Part shown: positions 37,730-49,499 of the stretch, in pieces
Layout of the letters: every line of letters begins with the position of its first letter
Numbering within the stretch: position 1 is the stretch's first letter
NCBI GenBank assembly: GCA_963920705.1
Contig: OY987227.1
Location: 14,425,602-14,489,601 of the forward strand
DNA: 64,000 bases
Source: Odiellus spinosus
Lineage: Eukaryota; Arthropoda; Arachnida; Opiliones; Phalangiidae
Direction of reading: 5' to 3'
Notes under the pieces: generated by a model
Seen by the model: the letters and a program-made list of their open reading frames with translations, nothing else
Told to the model about the DNA's origin: nothing
Databases searched by the model: none
Made by a program: the position numbers and the translations under genes

Positions 37730-39660
37730 TATTTTTTACCCGATGCTCCGAAGTTAACAATGTAATCAAAAATTCATAGTCCTATAAACTAAATATCCCT
37801 CTGGAAAGTTAACATTTCATACACAAATTGTTATAATCTCTTTAAGAAGTTAGCAAATGCTTTCCAAAAATAATAAAAGGGTTAAAATTGTATTGTCAAA
37901 ATGTTAAAACATCTTTAGGAAGTTAGCATTTTAGTTTCAGACTTTTAACTCGTATAATTTCATTTTCTACTCTTATCTGGTCTTGCATAATTCAAACCCG
38001 GAAGTTAAATCTTAACTATAAAAGGTACGCGTCAGCCAACATCGTACGCTTAAATTTTCAATTCAAAACTACATATATAAAATTGAATTATACATATTTT
38101 AACAATATTTATTTAAATATATAGGTATATTTCAAATTTACCCAAGCATCATGGAATAGCATTCAATGATCCTCCTTGTAGTTTTGACCAAAGATAGGAA
38201 AATCCGCGGCCGTCTCGGAATCATAGCCGGTTATTTATACGTAAATTTTAAGTAAGCGATTAAAGTCATAGTCACGCGCCAACAATATAGGACGGACAAT
38301 TTACGAGGAGCTTACTTCGGCGAGGGAGGGGGTGATTCGATTATTAATCCCATACCCCCTAGAACTCTTCCTTTACTGGCCTTTCGCGTCTTTTTATATC
38401 CGAGATTTAGTTGGGAATTAGGACCGAGACGAATATATGTAGAAACTAGAGCGACGTACCATGGAATGAGGAGGGAGGGATCTGGGGGAGGAGCTGATGG
38501 AAGAAAAAGGGGGAATTGGACCCTAAAAGTCGCGTTTCCATAGTTAAACTTAATATTTTGTGTGAAATTATAATGCAAAACTACAATTATATTAAAAATA
38601 TACTTCTTGATGCGATGGTATTAGTCCCGTTTTAAACCAAGAACTTTCAAAATTATTTGAACAAAATCGGACATACTAATTGCATTATTAAATTTAAAAA
38701 TTAGTCCACAGTTATTTGAAAAAATTATAGCGTAGCGTATCTTTGTTGCTACCGTCGTGTTGTACGCGTCCTAAAACAAACTAAATTCTATATATGATAA
38801 TTTAATTTCCCAAAAAACATTCACGGTGGAAGAATCTTTGCTGTATGATTGGTCCATGAGCCCACGATTAATTTCTATTTTTGATTAGCTTGGCTAAAGA
38901 ATGTTAAATCATGTTAACGCGTCTTGAAAAATGGGATGGAAACAGGGCCATTCTTCCCCTTTTCATGATTCCCTCGGTATAACAACGCGGAATAATCCGC
39001 TGGCGATTATATCGGTGTTTAAACAATAAGCGTCATTCTCTCTTCCCCCCCCCCCAGTTTTGGGGGCGGCAGCAAAGACAATTACGTTTTCTCGGCTAGC
39101 TAATTTCAACCCCCTTCCAACCCCAAAAGAAATTTACGCGGAAGGTTGAAGGATAATAAGGTTCATCCCCTATCCCCTCTCCTCCTTCCTCAAACTCTCT
39201 TAACAAACATAAGAGAAAGGTCCCGTAGTCCGTTCCTGGAAATTACGGGAAGCTTAAGTTTTGATGGTTTTCGCTCCCCGCACGTTTTCCTAACTAATAT
39301 ATTCCATTTTCCTATATTTTCCGTACAGTCTTTAAAAGAAACTAATTTTGAAGCGAAATAAACCTCTTTTCTGATCAAATCTGGCTTCTTTTTGTGGTTG
39401 GAAAGTATATAGGGTTATATAACTAGAAGACCCGGGGAGATGGAACCTATGTCTTGATTAAAAAGGGCCATCTTTGTGCCATTCCCCTAAATTTGTTTTA
39501 TACGTTTCGTGGCAGTCTAGGAAAGGATCAATGACTCGTAGTTAATAGTTTGGTTCAATCAGGAATGTGCTTCTTACTTAAAATGTTACTCGGATATCCG
39601 TGAAAATTTACTTTAACTGGTCAGTTTTAACTTTTTGTTAAGGATTATAATTCTAAATTT
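37730..39660. other. Noncoding stretch
   Basis: It contains a C11 run at 39045-39055 and G-rich patches near 38325 and 38490. No gene is recognised. Confidence 0.5.
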
Positions 39661-39681
39661 TTGACAAGGAGGAGTAAACAC

Positions 39682-39711
39682 GGACTACGTAATCTTGTGT
39701 CAATCCGCCTA
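39682..39711 (-). repeat. GGCGGATT short interspersed motif, copy 5 (short)
   Basis: Read on the minus strand it is AGGCGGATTGACACAAGATT followed by ACGTAGTCC, so about 20 internal bases are deleted relative to other copies. The adjacent CGCCTAAGCTTTTCCCA word (ending about 39721) also occurs at about 37335, suggesting extended or shared flanks. Confidence 0.6.
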
Positions 39712-39912
39712 AGCTTTTCCCAGAACGCCAAGTCGCGTTAATTTCAAAAATTGTATTAACCACTCGTAATCATCAAACTAATTTTAGGAAATTCTGGAAT
39801 TTCAGTCTTAATTAATAGTTAAATTCTTTAATTAAATAATTAGTTCTCCTAATCGGAGAACATTTAACTTTTGATCAAATAGGTAAAAATAAAAAAATGT
39901 TATTAAGCCTTA

Positions 39913-40065
39913 TACCCTTTTCAGACGAGGGTAACTAGCCGGTTTAATCAGACTTAACCGTGGTTTAATCACGAATTAACCGAGGTTTATTGAAATGAGA
40001 AGGCCATGTAAACCTCGGTTATTCTGATTAAACCACGGCTAATTACGCCTCGTCTGAAGAGGGTA
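39913..40065. mobile_element. PIF/Harbinger-like MITE, copy 2 (intact, 153 bp)
   Basis: The left end TACCCTTTTCAGACGAGG and right end CCTCGTCTGAAGAGGGTA are inverted with one mismatch. TTA flanks both sides (39910-39912 and 40066-40068). Nested inverted words inside include ACCGAGGTTTA against TAAACCTCGGT. The TWA duplication is the hallmark of PIF/Harbinger insertion. The element is non-coding. Confidence 0.9.
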
Positions 40066-40082
40066 TTACACCAAAGTCAGGC

Positions 40083-40120
40083 TGTTAAAACACTTTTACA
40101 GGCGTTCCCTAGAAAATACC
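40083..40120 (+). repeat. TTTTACAGGCGT dispersed repeat, copy 2
   Basis: The copy reads GTTAAAACACTTTTACAGGC then GTTCCCTAGAAAATACC, matching the copy at 18688. It starts only 18 bases after the MITE that ends at 40065. Confidence 0.5.
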
Positions 40121-40555
40121 TTAGTTTCGTTCGCCCCTATGCTATGGCTTCACTTTGTGGATTGAAACTGTACGTTTAAAGCATTTCTAAGGACTTAAAA
40201 AAGATAACGATTAAGTGGCATAGTTTTTTTACATTTCGTATGTGGCATAATATACATAAATTATAGACTATGCAATAATTATAATTAGGTTAATTCCTAC
40301 GACTCGTTTCTCTTCTTTTACAAAATTACCTTTCATAATAATGTGTGTTTTTCTTCACCTGAAGATATTTTTACTCATTAACTAAATTTGTTTAATTTAA
40401 CGCTTGTTAAATATCGCAAAAATAACTTAACCTCTATAAATCAAGGTAAAATTAATAATGGAAATTCAAACGCGAGCACTTCGAGTTTAATTTAGAGTAG
40501 CACCTTTGCAATAAAAAAATCGCGCTTTTATAATCATGTTAAAGGGGAGTTTGTA

Positions 40556-40607
40556 TTGACTACTTTTTCCCAATAAAGTTTAACATTGTGTATGAATTCG
40601 CTTCAGC
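40556..40607 (-). repeat. GGCGGATT short interspersed motif, copy 6
   Basis: On the minus strand it reads GCTGAAGCGAATTCATACAC, AATGTTAAAC, then GAAAAAGTAGTC. Beyond its 3' end (+ strand 40540-40555) lies TTAAAGGGGAGTTTGTA, which resembles a TTAA-type transposon terminus. Confidence 0.75.
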
Positions 40608-40609
40608 TT

Positions 40610-43254
40610 TAGTCGTTTTGATGAAGTCACGTTTAAAGTTTAGCCTTAATGTCGAACAGGCAGTTTGGAATTATAAATTTTGAATGAATTTACTGAATTA
40701 ATACGCGTTACTAATGATGTAAAACAGAACATTAGACGCTTTTTTGTTATTATATAATTATAAAAACATTTCATAATACCGTGAGTATCTTTATAATTAT
40801 GACATACTTCATCAAATAAATAATTATTTAAATACTAGCGGTATTATGAATTAAAAAAAGTAAAACTTATTGCTTAATAATTCGGCTTGAAAACAAGTGT
40901 CTCGCTTAAATTATATTCGTGTAAATCTCGATTATATATGCTATAAATCCCGACGCTTAGAAGGGGTTGGGTGTCGTCTAGACGTCTTCTAATAGAAAAC
41001 ACGAGGGCTTTTTGCGTGTAGATAGCTTATTATACGTACTAATACGTAGAGTTCTGGCGAAGGATTATCATTCATTACGCTCTTTTCCAATTCCCAACTT
41101 GCCTTTCCAAATAATCCTGGCACTGTCGAAACTTAAACCCTCGCCCGAGCGGGGGGAGAAGGTTAATTACGAGGGTAGTACGCGACTGCCACTAGGGGTC
41201 GTTGATATTTTAAGACCGTTGTCATCGTTTAAGCTGGTCCTCGGTTTTAGAAGTAAATAAAAGTATATAGCGTATGTATAAGAATTCTTACGTATATACA
41301 AGCCCTTCGGTCCTTTTTCTCGTGTAATTCCCCTTTCGACGAAGACCGTGAGACTAGATTATAGATTCCAAAAACCCCAACTTCCCAGCTTGTTAGTTTT
41401 CGATAAATCCTCCCTCTTTCCGACTTCCAAACGCGTTATCCCAGCAATTGCGACATTTTAACAAGATGAGCTAGAGGGCGAAAGATAGTTTCGCTTACGT
41501 CTTTTAAAGACGACAGGTTGAATAGATATCTCGCGCGAGACTAAAAATGTGAAAAGCTATTAGTAAAATTAAGGCCAATTTTTGATTTAATATTGTAGTT
41601 TGTAATATCAGAAATTATAATAGTGAAATATTGAAATACGAAATTTGGCAGGAGAGTTTTACAATACGCGTATCTCTTCAAAGCCCGTCTTCTGAACACA
41701 TTTGATTTTTTGAGTAAGAATACATAGCTCTGTTTAAATTGTAGAAGGACTTCATTTCCGCTAATATAACCACAAACGTGCTCAACGGACTGAAACATCG
41801 AGACCAATTTGGTGTTTGTAATTAAATAATCGCGCTCAACATAGTTTTGGACTATAATAACTTTTATTTAAGAAGAAACTTCACGTTAGTTTTAATTTAT
41901 TTTCCCTAATTTTAGGGACGCGCTCGACTCTTAAATGCTGAAAACCAACTCCTCGAGACTCAACTTTTTTTTATTTTTCCCCGCTTTCTTCATTTTCTAA
42001 CGTTCAATGTTTAATCTTTTTCTGCCCAATTTTACAACGCCTTTCTCCTATAATTTCAAAACCCGTTATTATTCTATTTTTACGCTTTTAACTGTCAGCG
42101 CAGCTCTCATAGGTTATATTTATCCCCCCTTGAGGTTCCCCCTCCTTCCCCTAATATTGTTACGCTCCTGCACAATTTCCTTTGAAGGGCTAATCCTACG
42201 TATTTATACATGCAAACATTCCTAGGCCTTGGATTATAATGGGAGAAAAATATTTTAGATTCCAAATTTTTACAAAACAAATTGAGAATTATTACCACTT
42301 TTTTAAATGGGTTAATGAAATTCAAATTTAATTCAAATTTCAACTTACACGTGTATTTGATTTAATAGGATATGAAAGGTTATATTTTTATAGTGTTATT
42401 GCGTTTCCGTTTTATCGAGGTCGAGGCTTAAAAAATCTAGTAAAAGCCTTAGGCGTCGAGAATTCTCGCGTTTTTAAAAGCATGGGACCGGGGCTACATC
42501 GGTGCTATTGTAAAGAAAGCTAGGGAACCAGGGGAAAAAGAGTGGAGTAGAGGAAAAGTGGTAAGTTGGGGAATGAAACTCTTTCCGGTATCGCCGATTC
42601 TCAATTATCACGCTCGGTTTGGTCTCATTCTACCCCTGATCCCTTGCCGACATCTTCCCTCTTCATCAGTAAAATTCCAGCGGAGTCTCTTTGTATCTGT
42701 GGAGCGCTGAAGCCTCGCTCAATTCAATCTTAAGCCCCATTCACGTTTCTAAACAAAACCGCTCCTTCGTCGCTAAATAATCTTAATTATTATTCAATAA
42801 AAATAGTTGGAATCACCGTGATATCTAAAATTACGTACGCCTATGATTTAAATTTATCGGTATTTCGTTTATTTAATGTTTATTTTGTAATGTAATGGCA
42901 ACATACCGTTGAAATTTAAAATTATTCGTATTTATTTAGTTTAGCTCTTTAAAATTAACAGGGGCGGTAGCTTGCAATATCAAAAAGCATTAAATGGCTC
43001 CAAAAATATAGAGATTAAAACAAATAAAGTCCAATCCTCAGAAGTTTGACCTAAAAACAGGAAAGGGTGTCAAGTAGCGAACATCTTTTGGTAACGCACG
43101 AAGAAGAAAGAATTGTTGGCCAAAAACAACGAAAGTATGAAACTTATTGAAAATCGCGTAACAGCCGAGTTTCGCCGTAAAATTCTAGATATCTCCGTAA
43201 CATAGTTAGAATTTTGGGCTGATTTGTTAACACCCTTGGATACGAAACCCCCCA

Positions 43255-43292
<38 letters not shown>

Positions 43293-43535
43293 AAAGTATG
43301 AATCGTATGAAACATAACTTTCGATGTCAAGCTCGGAGGATTGAGCACAGATTTATTCACGTGAGAATAGTTCCACTATTTTTACGCGCCAAAAACATTA
43401 TCCTATATACGTAACTTTGGTTATTTGGCACTCCAGCGATTTAGGCCTGTTAAACTTCTCAAAGACCAACAAAATATTGGAGTGCAACGCGTTAGAATGT
43501 TCATCGCAAGGTTAGTTAGTTTTTTTTTGTTTTTT
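40610..43535. other. Noncoding stretch
   Basis: The longest + frame, at 41012-41260, has no recognisable domain. A T29 run lies at 43262-43290 next to a C-rich patch, and ATGAATCGTATGAAACATAA follows it. No gene is supported. Confidence 0.5.
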
Positions 43536-43539
43536 TTTT

Positions 43540-43608
43540 TTAGTCAGCGGGATCTTGTTTTAGTAAGCGCTTTCATACTTCCTCAAAAAGAGGGTTTCTT
43601 ATATACTT
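43540..43608 (+). mobile_element. Diverged fragment of the 61009-61426 element
   Basis: AGTCAGCGGGATCTTGTTTT followed by GCTTTCATACTTCCTC, then GAGGG and TTATATAC, aligns with the right part of the element at 61009 (AGTCAGCAGCGGGCTCTTG, GCTTTCATACTTCCCCCCG, TTATTATATAC). An internal stretch of about 20 bases is missing. The C/G hairpin of the terminus is decayed. Confidence 0.55.
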
Positions 43609-43609
43609 T

Positions 43610-44745
43610 TGCTACGAGGTTTATCTTTCCCTCAAGTGTGGCTACTTCGCTAACTGAAGTAGCGAAGTCTATAAGCTACCAAAATAATGTTTTGGTTTAA
43701 TTTATGTATGCAAAGTCGCGGAATATTTTGGTCTGAATGAACCTTTAGAAATTTTCTCTCGTTCGCTTTCTCTGTCACAAGCCCTGTTATCTAGAGGCTA
43801 TTTTCTCTTTCCATCCCTCTGGATATATATATTCCTGGGGACCGTAGGGATGGCGGACAGGGAGGGGGGGGGGGTAGATGGCCCGCGCTAATCCTGACAT
43901 AATCCTAGTCGGAGCGTGACGCTGGTGGAAATACCCCGGGGAGGTTTATTGCCCGAGAACTTTTTCGTTTGTTTTAACCCGAGAAAATTGGTTGGTTTAG
44001 AATTGTTTGATTTTAAAACGTCGGAATTAGGGAGAAAGAGAGCGAAAGAATTCGCTAGAGAGAATGCGAGATGCCAGAGGGGATTTTCGATAAATATAAC
44101 CAATTTCCGAATCCTTTCCTCCTCTTTCTCTTCATCCTCCTGATCCCGTTTTCTCCGCGTGCTTGGCTTATTCTCCGAAGCAATTCCAGTTTTCAGTTCG
44201 TAAAAAACTAATTAATATTTCTGTACGAGTTTGTTTCTAAAATATTTTTATTATATATTTAAGACAGGCTAATCTTTTTACATTTTGAAAACAAAGACTG
44301 GTCCTTATTTTAGTCTCTTTCCTATCCAGTTTTCAATTCGAACAAATATAGTCTAGGCTTTTCTTCTGTTCCTTTTATTGCTTAGAAACTACGAAGTGAT
44401 CGTATCGGCCTCGAATTTGGTAATAGACCAAACATTTTCGATTGGACCTTTCGAAGTTGGTTTCGCTTCCTACTTTCAGCTTCATCAGAATAAATAGAAG
44501 ATCCTTTAATAATAAACAGGCTTCAAGGAAACGCAGCAAATGTTTGCATGTTTTTTATTTTATTCTCTCTCTCTCTCCCCCCCCCCCCCCAGATATTTTT
44601 CAATACAACAAATTAATCTTTATCTCGTTTTGGCACGTGCTTTCGTATAACAACATCTACCAAATTTGCGGCGAAAGTTGAATGAGCGAAAAAATAGACA
44701 GGTTAAGTTGGAAACCATATGAAGAATGTGTTCGTAAACTGTCAA
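43610..44745. other. Noncoding spacer
   Basis: It has a G11 run at 43864-43874 and a (CT)n tract leading into C14 at 44577-44590. Overlapping frames on both strands at 43888-44143 have no recognisable domain. Confidence 0.5.
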
Positions 44746-44748
44746 TTG

Positions 44749-44870
44749 ACACGATATAATTAGTTGGTTTAACAACTAGTCCCAACTAATCCATCTCGTA
44801 TTCAGTCGATCCATCTAGTTTGACAAACTCCAGAAGATCAAACTACTTGAACCAACTAATTGTATCGTGT
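44749..44870. mobile_element. 122-bp palindromic element
   Basis: The left arm ACACGATATAATTAGTTGGT and the reverse complement of the right arm ACACGATACAATTAGTTGGT differ at one base in 20. The pairing extends weakly inward, and outward to an AAACT word. No clean target duplication is seen. It is probably a small MITE. Confidence 0.65.
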
Positions 44871-44874
44871 GAGT

Positions 44875-45450
44875 TTCCCTCTTAAAAATCTTTAACTCTA
44901 CGCGGCAAAGGTTAAATTATTAAACCGACTTGTTCCTCATCCATTTCTATTCTTATATTCCCTAATCTGACAGTCAATTTAGTAAAGCAATGCTCAGAAA
45001 GTTGAAAGAGGCTTCATTTTCTAAGCCTTAAAATCATCTGTTGTTTTATCCTTCCCTTAAATATTACCGTATTGTCTCAGTAATGTCGAACGGCCGCTAT
45101 ATTGTCGTTGATTCGGGATTTTTGGTACCCACGGGCGTGGGAATGACGGAAAATTAGAATGAAAGGGTCGTAAAATATTATATTCTATTGGGATTCACTC
45201 TGAAATTTCATTACGTAAGTCCCCGTATATTTCTAATAAAATAAACCTTATAGAAATGAAAATATAGTAAATAATTGTCTAGTTTGGTACGAGCGCTGAA
45301 TTCGGGCTGAAATTTTCCGGCTTTACGGCGAAGAACAAACAATCCCAATCAAATATTCTAATAGCGGCGCGATGTTCTCGTCTTTTTCTTTATTGAATCA
45401 AGAATGTTAAACCCACCCCACAATCACAAGGAAATATTATTATTCTTAGC
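44875..45450. other. Noncoding spacer
   Basis: AT-rich; no gene, RNA or transposon terminus is seen. Confidence 0.5.
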
Positions 45451-45455
45451 CCCTT

Positions 45456-45765
45456 AGTATACGAAAATTTGTTTTGCGTTGAAAATTGTGGTTTAAATTC
45501 AGTTTTGAGTTTGATTCCTTTGTTAATTCAATCTGAAAATAGTCATTATAAGCTTTTACTATTTGATAAGATTGCGTCTTTAATAATAGTAATAATAATA
45601 ATAAATTATCAACAAGATAATTAGTCCAGGAGTATACGGAAATTTGTTTTCTAATGAAAATTTTGTTTTAAATCCAGTTTCGAGTTCGATTCCTTTGCTA
45701 TCTATAAAAAGTCATAATAAGCTTTTTCTATTTGTTAAGTTTGCGTCTATAATAACAATATGCAG
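45456..45765 (+). repeat. Diverged tandem duplication, 175-bp period
   Basis: AGTATACGAAAATTTGTTTT at 45456 matches AGTATACGGAAATTTGTTTT at 45631. The similarity continues through a GAGTTTGATTCCTTTG block, a GTCATTATAAGCTTTT block and a GCGTCTTTAATAATA block. A short TAA-rich microsatellite (about 45586-45604) separates the two units. Confidence 0.8.
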
Positions 45766-45769
45766 TTCT

Positions 45770-48178
45770 TTTAATTGTCTAATTTCGTTCTGAAAATTGT
45801 TAATTTATTTATATATTTGTTTATTTGATAATACAGAGGTATTGATTCACTAAGCCACCTCTCACTAGAGAAACAGTAGTTTCGAACCGTAAATATAAAT
45901 TTTTTTGGCAGAGATTTGTTAAATTTAAAGCCTAATATTCAAATTAATATTATATCGACTACGAATTCTAATATTTAACCATTTCTAAAATCTAATATAT
46001 CAAAACGTTTATGACTTTGAAAGCTATTCTCGATTTTCGCTTTCACTTATTCTTAAATCGCTTCTGATACGCGCCTATGTTAGTATCGGGTTCAGTATAT
46101 TATACGATATTAACTCCGGATTGACTTACTTTCCCTCATCTCCCTCCCGGAGGTTGAAAAATATGGCTTTTTTTTATTTCGAGAAGAAAGTCGAGACTTC
46201 CTTCGAACCCGAGCCCGAGTTCTTCGTTTCGAAATTAACTTGGCCTGGCCGCTTTATTGCTCGGTAACAGATGCTCGATTGCTCGAAAATCTTCGAGAAG
46301 GACCACCGAACCTATACTAGTTTAAGGCTAGTCTCCCATCTATCGCTAAAGAAATCGAAACGCCCAAAAACTTGAAATTAATTGGAAGAATAGCTTTATA
46401 CGCGCGGATATTTTAGACTGACCCGTAGTTAATTCTTTTGTCCAAGAAAAGATTGCGTTTCAGATAAAGTTCAGACGTATTTAAACGCTATATTAAATTC
46501 TATATAGAAGTTAGAATTAGTTTAACTGTTTTTGAACAGGGAGTGATTTCTTTTAAATCGTTCTATCCTTCTCCATCTTGAGCTTCTCGTTCTCATTTCT
46601 CCACATCTTCCGAGCGAGTGAAACAGTGACTCCAAACCTATAAGAATGACCAAAATTCCCGTAGATAAACAGGTTTTTCAAGACTGAAATCGGTCTCTTT
46701 TAAGACTATACCCGTAACTGTTCCTTAAATCGTTTTTACTTCACATCACTTTCAAAACTAGACTTCTCGCTATTTCTACTATGCGAAATCGTAAAGATCA
46801 TGACGCCTTAGCCTTTCTATCTATTGAAAATTTGAACTGACGCGGACTGCTAGAGTTAAGACCCGGTGAAACGTAGAAAAGATCATTTTAGAGTTGACGC
46901 CCGATCGGTTTCGACTATTATTTCCTCCAGAGGTGGTGGGTGCCGATTTTCGGGTTGGTTCGAAACTTCTCACACTATTGCGGCACTCCTTTCGGAGGAG
47001 GGAAAGAGTTGGACATTTTATTGGCCAGAAGACTTTTAAATTATGCGAATTCTTTGGCTAGGTTTCGGTTTCCACTCGTTAAGGGGAGGGAAGAGTGGTG
47101 TTGGCGCCAAGCGGAATTGAAACCCACACCTTAGCTTTTTCTCTATGGACGCTTGAATCCCGGAAATCGATTCCTACGGACCACGGTCGTCTCTTTTTAC
47201 TGCTCTTGAGCCTCTGAGAAAACCTAAAGGTCTTTTTACCGCTTTTTCCCCCAGAAATTTACAATAGGACGACGGAGCCGTATATCTCATTTCAACCCTC
47301 CCCCACTCCCTTTAACCTTTTCTTGGAATCCTAGACTATTCGAGTTTTTCGAATTAATAAAGAAATATTAAGGACCGTAAGAGAAATAGAAATTCACAAA
47401 CTCTGTTTTACCTACATACCGAGTTGTCAAACCTTCGTTAAAAACAGTTTCAACACTCAAATTAACAACAAAAGAAGGTTTGAAATTAAAAAATGGGTTA
47501 TTTAAAAAAACAAAAGAAACCTACACTATGGTTTGAACTACATTAAGCTATTTCTGAAGAATATCATTTGATATACTAGTCCGAATGGCTCTTCTCCCTG
47601 ACTCTCTTTATTCGTTTTAGGAACCCACCTCTTTCTTAGTACTATTACCGAATTTTTCTCAAACATATATAGAGGATTTGCGCGACGTCGTGTTGGAAAG
47701 TCATCTACGGTAACTCATCTATACTAGTGACAGCGGGGGATGAATTTTATACGCTGACGTGATGGGCAAATCCTTTCCTCCTACATACATTTGAATTCCT
47801 TCTTCCTTTCTCTATCTCTCTTTCCACTTAAAATATTCACGTTAAATGTTTTCGGAGGAGTCTGGGACTTTTTTTTCACATCCTGGCTGCCTGTGAAAGA
47901 GTTTTATCGTATTATACAGTTCAGAGCTTTGTTCGACGAAACTGAATTACATTGAAAATGACTGGTTCGTGCCTTTGACTGTATAAATTGACGTTGAAAA
48001 ATGAAGACGAATTTTAAATTCGTCCGGTTTTCCAACTTAGTGTTAAGCTGAATCAAATTCAGATTGAAAATGACTTGTTTTTGGCCTTTGACAGCGGTTG
48101 AATCTTAGGGTTGAAAAAATATCTTTACCTTCACACATTTCATTTGTTCGAGGTTTATTTTTTTACTAAAATTGCCAA
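45770..48178. other. Noncoding stretch
   Basis: No gene is recognised. A + frame at 46940-47134 has no recognisable domain. The rest is AT-rich with short pyrimidine-rich patches. Confidence 0.5.
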
Positions 48179-48180
48179 AG

Positions 48181-48230
48181 CTGAAGCGAATTGATACGTT
48201 ATATTAAATCGTATAGGTAAAAAAGTAGTC
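48181..48230 (+). repeat. GGCGGATT short interspersed motif, copy 7
   Basis: The copy reads CTGAAGCGAATTGATACGTT, then TTAAATCGTATAGG, then AAAAAAGTAGTC. It shares TTAAATCGTATAG with the copy at 20520. Confidence 0.7.
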
Positions 48231-48234
48231 TTTT

Positions 48235-49438
48235 TGCAATACGAGTATATTTTCAAAACCATCTTTAGTAAGCTGCGAGTACAACGATATTTAAGCCTGA
48301 ATTTCTAATAAACTGAATCAGAGATGGGGGTAAGCCTACGTTTCTATCCGCTGCTTACTGTTTTGGAACGAATTTATGTTTTTTCCCAAACTTTTTCTTC
48401 GTGCTTTTACGCCGGATTTACGAGTAAAATATAGTCGGCATACGTTGGTTAATAAATTCCAAGATTTACCTTGGATGGAATATAGTGGGAAGCCCAATTG
48501 CCTGCTATCACTTTTTCTACGCCAAAGTTTTCCTATAGCCATGGAATAACATTGAGATTGCAACAAGTACAAGGACAAAAACTCCTTCAAATCCGTTTGA
48601 CTCCTTTTATATTTAGAGAAAACTTGTTCGGATCTCTCGCGCTGAATGTTTCGACTGGACACTTCTTTTTCTCTTTCTCTCTCTCCATCTTATTCGTTGC
48701 CTCCATCGTTTTTGGCGCGAAAATCGACGTAAGCCAGGTTGAGCCCAAAGCCTCGTGCCTTTTTCTTTAATCTTATTCCCGCCGCCACCAAATTTCGCAC
48801 CCTACCATATTTTAGCCTACGGAATTTACCCACTCAAAACTGAATAATTTTCCTTTGGCGCTTCGAAAGCAGGTACGCGTTGGAATAATAAAATTATGTA
48901 TTGTTTACACGATCGTTATTAGAATAATTTGATTATTTTAATCAAATTAATCATCCCGCTCTATTTAGGTCGGATAATCTTCGAACAGTACGTACTCAGT
49001 AAAGTTTTGTTTCAAGTTATATATAAACAAGATTGTCAAGTCGTAAGAGTAGCCACATCCCGAGAGGTCATTTGAAGTTTTTTCAGGGGAAATTTCAAGT
49101 TCTAAATGTTTTGTGAGACTCGACAATTTTTTGTTTTTCTTTGAGTTTTGGAAATCTTCGTGAGACAAGACTGTTTTCGTCTCCTCGCGTATCGACGTGC
49201 TTTGTACTCCAACAGAAACACAAACACCCACACAAAGGGAGTACACCACCTAGGGAGTGTGGCTAAAAACGGCGAAAAATGATGTTTGACTTTTTTTGCT
49301 TCGCTATACGAAAAGAGACCAAAATTTTCCGTTAGAGAATAAAAAAAACTTTTGGTAGGATAGAATCCCTAAAGGGTCGTCTTCCTTGCACAAACTGCGT
49401 AGAGCTATCCTCGTTCGTGTTCAAGTGGAGTTAACAAC
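48235..49438. other. Noncoding stretch with overlapping short frames
   Basis: A 108-codon minus frame (48336-48662) overlaps a 90-codon plus frame (48498-48770), and a 94-codon minus frame lies at 48965-49249. None shows a domain, signal peptide or repeat I recognise, and the composition is like the surrounding DNA. They are most likely chance frames, although a small exon cannot be excluded. Confidence 0.4.
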
Positions 49439-49439
49439 A

Positions 49440-49495
49440 ACTACTTTTAAATCGTATGGGATCTATCATTGTGTATTAATCCGCGTCAGATTTCG
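49440..49495 (-). repeat. GGCGGATT short interspersed motif, copy 8
   Basis: On the minus strand it reads ACGCGGATTAATACACAATG, then ATCCCATACGATTTAAAAG and TAGTTG. Its central ATACGATTTAA is the inverse of the TTAAATCGTAT seen in copies at 20520 and 48181, so the middle may be flipped or palindromic. Confidence 0.6.
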
Positions 49496-49499
49496 CTTT

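Noticed and set aside
48336-48770. Overlapping 108- and 90-codon frames on opposite strands
   Set aside because: Neither has a recognisable motif or distinct composition; chance frames of this size are expected in 64 kb.
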